From Brachionus plicatilis (taxonomy: Eukaryota > Rotifera > Eurotatoria > Ploima > Brachionidae), in the NCBI GenBank assembly GCA_010279815.1, contig QEOQ01000316.1:1512193-1576192 (forward strand): 64,000 nucleotides of DNA. Reading direction: 5' to 3'. Shown here piece after piece: positions 58,101 to 64,000 of the stretch. The position numbers and the translations under genes were made by a program. The notes under the pieces are model-generated. The model was not told where the DNA came from and made no database searches. It saw only the letters and a program-made list of their open reading frames with translations. Each line of letters opens with the position of its first letter. The stretch's first letter is position 1.

Positions 58101-59240
58101 CAATGTTCTTTGGTAAACTTGATTTAAAAATTTTCTTAGATTAGAGATTAGACCTTTTTGAGCAGCAGAATGATATTTTTTGAGATTTTTTCATTTGGCT
58201 CATTGATTTTATTAAGAGAACTTATTTATTGGTTTGAAGACCAAAGTAAATCACATTAAAGTTTCCAATCGGCTCTTTTTTAATCAAACTTAAAATCCAA
58301 AGACTTAAATGCTGCAAAATGCTTTTCTGAAATATTATCTCGAATTGGAAAATGATCGCTCAACAAATTTTGATCAGACAAAATGTCAAAACAATACTGA
58401 GCAAAAAATTTTTCTAGAAGATGGATCCAAATTGGTAAATGAAAGCAAATCCAGTGTGTAATTACTAATCTGTTCTTAGAAAAATATAGATCTGATATGT
58501 TTTCTTAAATGTATATTTAGTTGAGAAGTTTTAGTAAAATAACATGAATTTTCGTATTTGGACATTGAATTAACCAAGATCGAAATAAATCCTACTTAAC
58601 TTTTTAAATAAAACTGTTTTTTCTTTGAATTTTTCTCGTTATTTTTTTCTTTCATTCTCCAAGAATCTTCTTATTTTTTAATTTTTTCATTTTATTTAGA
58701 CAAAGGAAAGGAAGGAAAAAAAGCGTGCAAGTTACGATTGATTACTGACAAAAATTTAAATTAGAATAAACAAATAACAAGAATAATTTAAAAATAAATT
58801 TAATAAAATAATTTTTTTGAAAGGGAATAATTGTAAAGTATAAAATTTAGACAGAATTATTTTTCCAAAATATGTTTATTGTTAATTAGCAAATATATTT
58901 AAATATTTTTAAAAAATTCAATCAAAAAATTAAATCAGACAATATTTTCAAATATTTTTGACAATCTAAATTAGATTGAAAATTAGATTAGGTAATTTTT
59001 TTTAAAAATCTAGTCTATCTTTTGTTTTTTAACTATTAAGAACTCAAATAGAATATTATATTTTACAGTTTTTTTTACTTTCTAAATTTTTAAACAAAAT
59101 AAAATTTAAATGTTCATTTTATAGACAATTGTGTGAATAAGCTGGCTAAAAATATTTGTCGCATGATCGCATATTCAAATCGATGCTCGGAGCCCTACTT
59201 ACACTCAAAATGCTGCAAGACATGCTCCAAGTTTAACTAA
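52128..59240 (+). CDS. ADAMTS metalloprotease with seven TSP1 modules and PLAC domain
   Basis: Nineteen exons: 52128-52496, 52550-52870, 52927-53045, 53088-53234, 53285-53425, 53474-53618, 53668-53772, 53826-53971, 54024-54087, 54148-54265, 54330-54460, 54516-54807, 54855-54937, 55411-55673, 55718-55976, 56025-56522, 56576-56743, 56791-57094 and 59125-59240, about 1,262 aa. Order: signal peptide; N-glycosylated prodomain ending in a furin site (RKKKVKRS, cut after about 165); zinc protease with HEIGHNLDAEHD (about 314-325) and Met-turn YLMNTH; disintegrin-like; first TSP1 ([14 protein letters not shown]); Cys-rich ([16 protein letters not shown]); spacer; further TSP1 repeats, one slightly divergent; PLAC domain at the end ([20 protein letters not shown]). 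It is a secreted matrix protease. PLAC and TSP1 number suggest the ADAMTS6/10/16/18 group, but the orthologue is unresolved. Exact TSP1 count is approximate. Confidence 0.93.
54938..55410. other. ADAMTS intron 13 (473 bp)
   Basis: AT-rich intron between spacer and TSP1 exons. No repeat or gene recognised. The short ORF reaching 55060 is intron read-through. Confidence 0.6.
57095..59124. other. ADAMTS last intron (2.0 kb)
   Basis: Separates the final TSP1 exon from the small PLAC exon. AT-rich, with no ORF or strong repeat seen. The PLAC exon is easy to miss because of this distance. Confidence 0.65.
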
Positions 59241-60164
59241 ATTTCATCGTATTTATTTTTAAATTTAAAAAAAAAAAAGCTTAACATAATTTTTTCAATA
59301 AAAATAATGAAAACTCAATTCATAATTTTTTATTCATCAGATGCTTGAATTCAGACCACTTAATTTAGCTAGAAACCCTCCACCAACAATCAACAGCAGC
59401 AAATTTGTTACTAAAGCGATTTATTTCTATAAGTTCAGCCAGGCTTTATGACCAGCGAGCCGTCAAAGAGGTGTCTGTGCCAAAAGCTCATAAATTTTGT
59501 TGCGTTTAAAAATTCATAATTTAAGATAACAGCTGATAATTTAGCCTTTTACTAAAATAGGTTCTAAACTAGATATGGTCAAAAAGAAACAAAGAGCTCG
59601 TAGTTTAAATATTTGGCTTTCAAAAAACTTTCAAAATTTTTCAGCTTTGTGGAAAAAAAAAAAATAAAAAAAAGTGCATATGTGAATAGAAAATTTATTA
59701 TGACTATAAATAGTCGAGATTCGGAAAAGTAAGGATACAAGGATTTACACAATGCAAATTACGCCGACTTTGCTGAATGCAAATTTCAAAATTATGCTTA
59801 TAGAATTTAAATTTTATGATCATAAAAAATAAATTATTTTTTTTAATATATATATATATATATTTATTTGGTTGATCTGAGCAAGCTTCGTTTTCTCTTG
59901 TGTGTTACGAGCTATTTTGCCTAATTAGAAATTTTATTTCGTTTCTTTAGTTTTCGTTTTCATAATTTGAATTTTTTTGCTTGAAAAAAATTAAAATGGG
60001 CCTATTACTTAACCAAATCGGTTACTTGATTTCCCCCCTAAACATGTAACCAACTTAACTTGACCTCCACCAGAGCTAGGCAAGCAAAACATTTAAAATA
60101 TTTCTACAAAATTAGACTTTTTGCCAAAATAACCAAGTAATAAAGCAAAAGAAACTGAATAAGA
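59241..60164. other. Intergenic between ADAMTS and OTUD5
   Basis: Begins with the ADAMTS 3' end (AATAAA near 59,298), contains a (TA)n run at about 59,846-59,862, then the OTUD5 upstream/5' UTR region just before the ATG at 60165. A minus-strand ORF at 60104-60463 is the antisense shadow of OTUD5. Confidence 0.55.
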
Positions 60165-63100
60165 ATGACAATACTGTCCAAAAAGCAGCCAGGGACAAGC
60201 AGTGGCTCGGCGCAGAGCGCCACCGACTCGTCCAACGCCACTTCCACCAGCACAATAAGCCTGCAGCCCATCCAAGTGGTCAGCGAGTCTGGTCCAGGCG
60301 CCGAAGAGCCCACAGAGCCAAAGCAGACACTGCAACTATTTCCGGTCAAAGTGGAGCCGGGCGAAGCCGCCGGCCTCCAAGCAAAGTCACCCCTGTCGCC
60401 CAACAAAAAGACCAAAAAATCCAACAAGCGCAAAATAAAGTCGCCCAACGTGACCATCAACAATTTTGTGAGTGTAAATCAGTCCAGCTTGAGCAGTGTT
60501 TTGTCATCGTCGGCATCCTCATGCAGCTCGAGTGTGTCCTCGAATGGCTCACTCGGGTTCAATCTAAATTTTAGTGATGCCGACCAGACCGAGTACTATC
60601 GACTGAGCGATGATAGTGACTATGAGGAAATAAATAGTGAAAATGATTTTTTTAATTCAAGCGAAGTTAAAAAAAGCTCAAAGGACCCCAAATGCAAAAA
60701 GATAACAAAATTTTCTTCTAATCTGCTAGGAACTTTGCCTTCGAATGGTTTGTCATCCAAGTGTTCCAAAATGAAAAGAAATAAAAATACTGAGATTAAA
60801 ACGGGTGACATTTTCAACGAGAACAATAACAGTGAGGACGAGTATGAACAAACGCCGACTTTGCTTATTAATCAAGAGGAAGCGTTTATCAAATCGGCCA
60901 AGACTATTGAAGAGGTTAGATAGCTTGCAATTTTTTTTTTACCTTTTTATTCTTTTTTGAAAAAATTTATTCTCACAGTTGTTGGAGTTAAAGTTTTGTT
61001 CTTTTTAAAGTCAAGTCAACTTTGACTTAAGATATTTTATTTGGTTATTTTTTTTCTTTTTCTAAGTGAAATTAATTGATTTCGATTTAAAATTATGTTC
61101 ATACAGATAAAAAATAATTTTTTTCTAAAATTATTTATTTTTTCTAAATTATAGTCTTTAAATAAAATTTAAATCTTCAATTATAAAGTTGACAAAGTCA
61201 GTTTATTTTTAATCTTCTGTTCAATTGTCAATTTTTTAATTCTAGAAAAAATAAAAAAAATTTTTTTCAAATACACTGGTTTAAATTCAGCAATACAATT
61301 TATTTAGAATGATTTCCTTAACATTTAAAATTCTTTTTTTTTTAATTAAATAAGTTTTATTTTTGCTCAGTTGAAAAATAAATTTTTTAAATTTTTGTGG
61401 TAAAATCTAGCTTAGGTTATTAATTCTAGAAAAAAATTTTTTTTATTTTTTTTAAAAAAGCCGGTTTAAAATCACTAGAATTTAGAACAATTTTCTTAAA
61501 ATTTAAATTTTTTTAATAAATAAATAAATTTTCAATTTTTTTGGTGAAATCTTACCCATAAATAGGACTTTAATTTAGTAATTTTGACAATCTTTTACGT
61601 GAAATTATCTTAAATGCTTGAAAGATTTAAAATTTTATAATTTTTTGAATTATAGTTTTAATGATTTAATATTCATATGTTATGGGATTCATAATTCGAA
61701 ATAAACAAACTCTTTCGAAATTTTTATTTAATTGAATTCACATTAGCCATGTCATGATTTTAGTGATCTTTTTGTAAATTCTTTCAGTATTTTTGAATTT
61801 ATTAAACAAATTATTTTAAAATAAATTATCCAAAATTTGAAAAAAACAAATTTATCAACTATTATTTTATTCGAAAAATACTGATAGTCTACATTTAAAA
61901 ATCAATTTTAGCTTTATTAATCCATATATTTTAATATGGATTTAAGCTATTAGGATATTAGGTTCAAAGAGACATTTTTTAATTAATTTTTTGTCTTATT
62001 TTGCATTAGAATGCATCAAAATTTGAAAATTTTTTGCTCAATGGACATTTTAACAATCATTTTGAAACTAAAAAATTATGCAGAAAATATTTTTTGTAAA
62101 GGAATTTTTCGACATGAATTTTTTAATTAATTTTAGAATATTTTTGTGTGTTTTTTAAAATACCTATATTTTTTAGATTTTTTTGCCTAAGACTCACTTA
62201 TTTTGAACTGCTTATTACCGAAATTTCGGAACATTATCAAATGGTCATTATTTTGAAAGATTTGTTTAAAATTTTTCAAAGGAACTTTCTATTATTTTAA
62301 AAATTAATTTTAAATTAATCGTGGCAAAACTTTTTAAAACATAACCATTCTTAAAGGTCCGGTAACTAAAATTTTATTCAGAAAAAATATTAAAATTTGA
62401 AAGCTCAACTATCGAACAGTGAAGAAGTATTAAAAAAAAAATTTTTAAAAGTTCTGTGATATTCTAAAGTCTTCAAAAATAGTAGTTTCAAAAAAAAACT
62501 GCCAATTCGAGTGTAAGGCTTCGAATTAAATGTTAAAAAATTTGCATCAAATTACATAGAATTTAAGAAAATTTTAGATTAAAATTTTTTTTTCAATTTG
62601 AAATTAGAAATTTAAAATTTTTTTCCTAATTTTTAGATTAAATATTTAATACTAAAAAGATTTTTTTTTCTTATTTGTGCTGATAAATTTTTGACTCAAT
62701 TTTTTAGGATATAATTGCTTTCTGCAGAAAAATTCAAAATTCAAAATATTCGATATTTTATTTTATTCAATTCAAGAATTTAAAAAATCTTAGATAATCA
62801 AAAGATTTAAAAAAAAAAACATATCTTTTAATTTGTAAGGGTGTTAAATCAAATTTAGGATAGAAGAGTTTGAATTTAGATTTTATTTAAAAATTTTCGA
62901 ATTAACATTTATTTGAATTCTTTTTGGATATCTCATAATGATCTTTAAGCTTATCTTTTTTTCTTTGTTATTAAAAATATTTCGACCATACCAAACAATT
63001 TCTGATGAAATGTTTTTTTATATTTGGCAAATTGAAGTTATATGATAAACTTGACATGTCATGTCAAGTTTATTTTCTTATTTAAAATTTTAATATGTTT

Positions 63101-64000
63101 CAAGGTTTAAAAGGTTTAAATATTTTAATTGATTTTAATGAAAAATTACTTTTAAAGACAAAAATATTTACTTTTTTAAAATTTAAAATTTATTTAAATG
63201 GAAAAATAAAATTATTTCAGCTTAAATGAATGGAAAATAAAAGTTATAAATTTGAATTTGTGAATTAACTTAACCTGAATTATTTAAATTATTGATTGTT
63301 TTTGTTAAATAAATTAGAGGTCAATCATTTTGATGTTAATTTGATAATGAACCATTTTTTGACATAAGATGTCTAGTAATGTTTAGTATTTATTTATTAA
63401 AAATTATCAAAATCATTAGATTAATTAAGTTTTAGAATTTTAAATGATCGTTTTGATCGTAAAATTTGATCTAGAACTTCAATTTGCCTTTTAATTGATA
63501 GTAAACATAATTCAAATTAAATTTATACACTTCCATATTTCATTTTTTGAGATTAACTTTAATTTTTTTTGTATTAAAATAAAAATTAACCTCAAATATT
63601 TAAATATTATTCAAAATTGAACTCGATTTCATTAGTCAAAAAATACATTAAGCTTTTATGTTTCGATTTTAGCCCAAAAATCATGAATAGGATTAATACA
63701 AAAAATATTTTCGATTTTAATAATTTAGTGATCAATGAATCGAAAAATCAATTAATTTTAATTTATTATTAAAAATAATTTACATACAGCAACAAAAAAA
63801 ATTCTAAAATTTTAAATTTTTCAATTCAAGTTGGAGCAAAATTTTTGTCGAGCACTAAAAGAAAAAAAGGGCTTTATCATAAAGCCTATGAAAGAAGACG
63901 GCGCATGTTTGTTCCGAGCAGTGGCCGATCAAATATATGGTGACCAGGAAATGCATTCCACCATTCGATCTCATTGCATGGATTATATTGTAAATAATAA
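60165..64000 (+). CDS. OTUD5: OTUD5 (DUBA) deubiquitinase, 5' part, cut by window end
   Basis: Exon 1 60165-60914 and exon 2 63831 to beyond 64000, joined in phase 0 across a 2.9-kb intron. About 306 residues are visible. The start [10 protein letters not shown] matches the vertebrate OTUD5 start MTIL-KK. The N-terminal 230 residues are low complexity: Ser-rich, basic ([14 protein letters not shown]), then acidic with NSEDEYE, also an OTUD5 landmark. Exon 2 opens the OTU cysteine protease domain ([20 protein letters not shown]) with Asp273 and catalytic Cys276, then [15 protein letters not shown] and RSHCMDYI. The catalytic His and the rest lie outside. OTUD5 trims K48/K63 ubiquitin chains and acts in signalling and chromatin regulation. 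The first 300 bp of exon 1 are markedly GC-richer than everything nearby. Confidence 0.95.
60915..63830. other. OTUD5 intron 1 (2.9 kb)
   Basis: Extremely AT-rich intron with no ORF and no clear transposon. Its most distinct feature is the 29-bp palindrome at 63,045. Confidence 0.7.
63045..63073. repeat. 29-bp perfect palindrome
   Basis: ATAAACTTGACATG and CATGTCAAGTTTAT are exact 14-bp reverse complements separated by a single T, within the OTUD5 intron. It could form a cruciform or be a protein-binding site. Confidence 0.8.

Noticed and set aside
60093..60463. Minus-strand ORFs of 80 and 119 aa
   Set aside because: Antisense shadows of GC-rich OTUD5 exon 1.

Overview
This window looks like nuclear DNA of a small invertebrate animal. 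It is very AT-rich. Genes are split by short GT-AG introns, mostly about 30-60 bp, with a few multi-kilobase introns. The identifiable genes are animal genes: ARMC9, MROH1, CNDP2, OTUD5, an ADAMTS, an innexin and gustatory-receptor-like 7TM proteins. Innexin plus gustatory-like receptors, in a compact AT-rich genome full of small foldback elements, suggests a spiralian, and a monogonont rotifer of the Brachionus type is my best guess. The species is inference. There is no bacterial, viral or CRISPR signature.

Layout. At 1-1,250 there is an ACCGGTTT tandem repeat and a foldback element. From 1.7 to 12.6 kb three secreted PAN-like plus C-type-lectin-like paralogues flank an ARMC9 gene whose 3' exon lies beyond a 2.1 kb intron. 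At 13.0-14.4 kb there is a single-exon innexin, then a gene-poor stretch with one small hypothetical ORF. At 19.3-21.0 kb lies a complete eight-exon CNDP2-type dipeptidase. From 21 to 29.8 kb there is repeat-dominated DNA: LINE remnants, a 133-bp direct repeat pair, a Tc1-type MITE, palindromic repeats and foldbacks. Two close gustatory-receptor-like paralogues (29.8-31.3 and 39.9-41.4 kb) bracket another repeat-rich segment holding a LINE 3' end and a tiny His/Pro-rich two-exon gene. At 42.0-42.9 kb is a Tc1/mariner copy with intact termini but broken transposase, followed by a LINE endonuclease remnant. MROH1 (43.7-51.4 kb, minus, 21 exons) and an ADAMTS protease (52.1-59.2 kb, plus, 19 exons) follow, and OTUD5 (60.2 kb to the window end) is cut by the edge.

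The genes do not form a pathway or operon. Nearby copies look like local duplications: the PAN/CTLD trio and the receptor pair. Most multi-exon models were assembled by hand from reading-frame continuity, splice sites and remembered family architecture. Every junction I give keeps frame, but none has transcript support. I saw no clearly new biological system. The most notable observations are the receptor pair, the PAN/CTLD family with a repeat-encoded mucin linker, and several related foldback/MITE families, some sitting inside introns.
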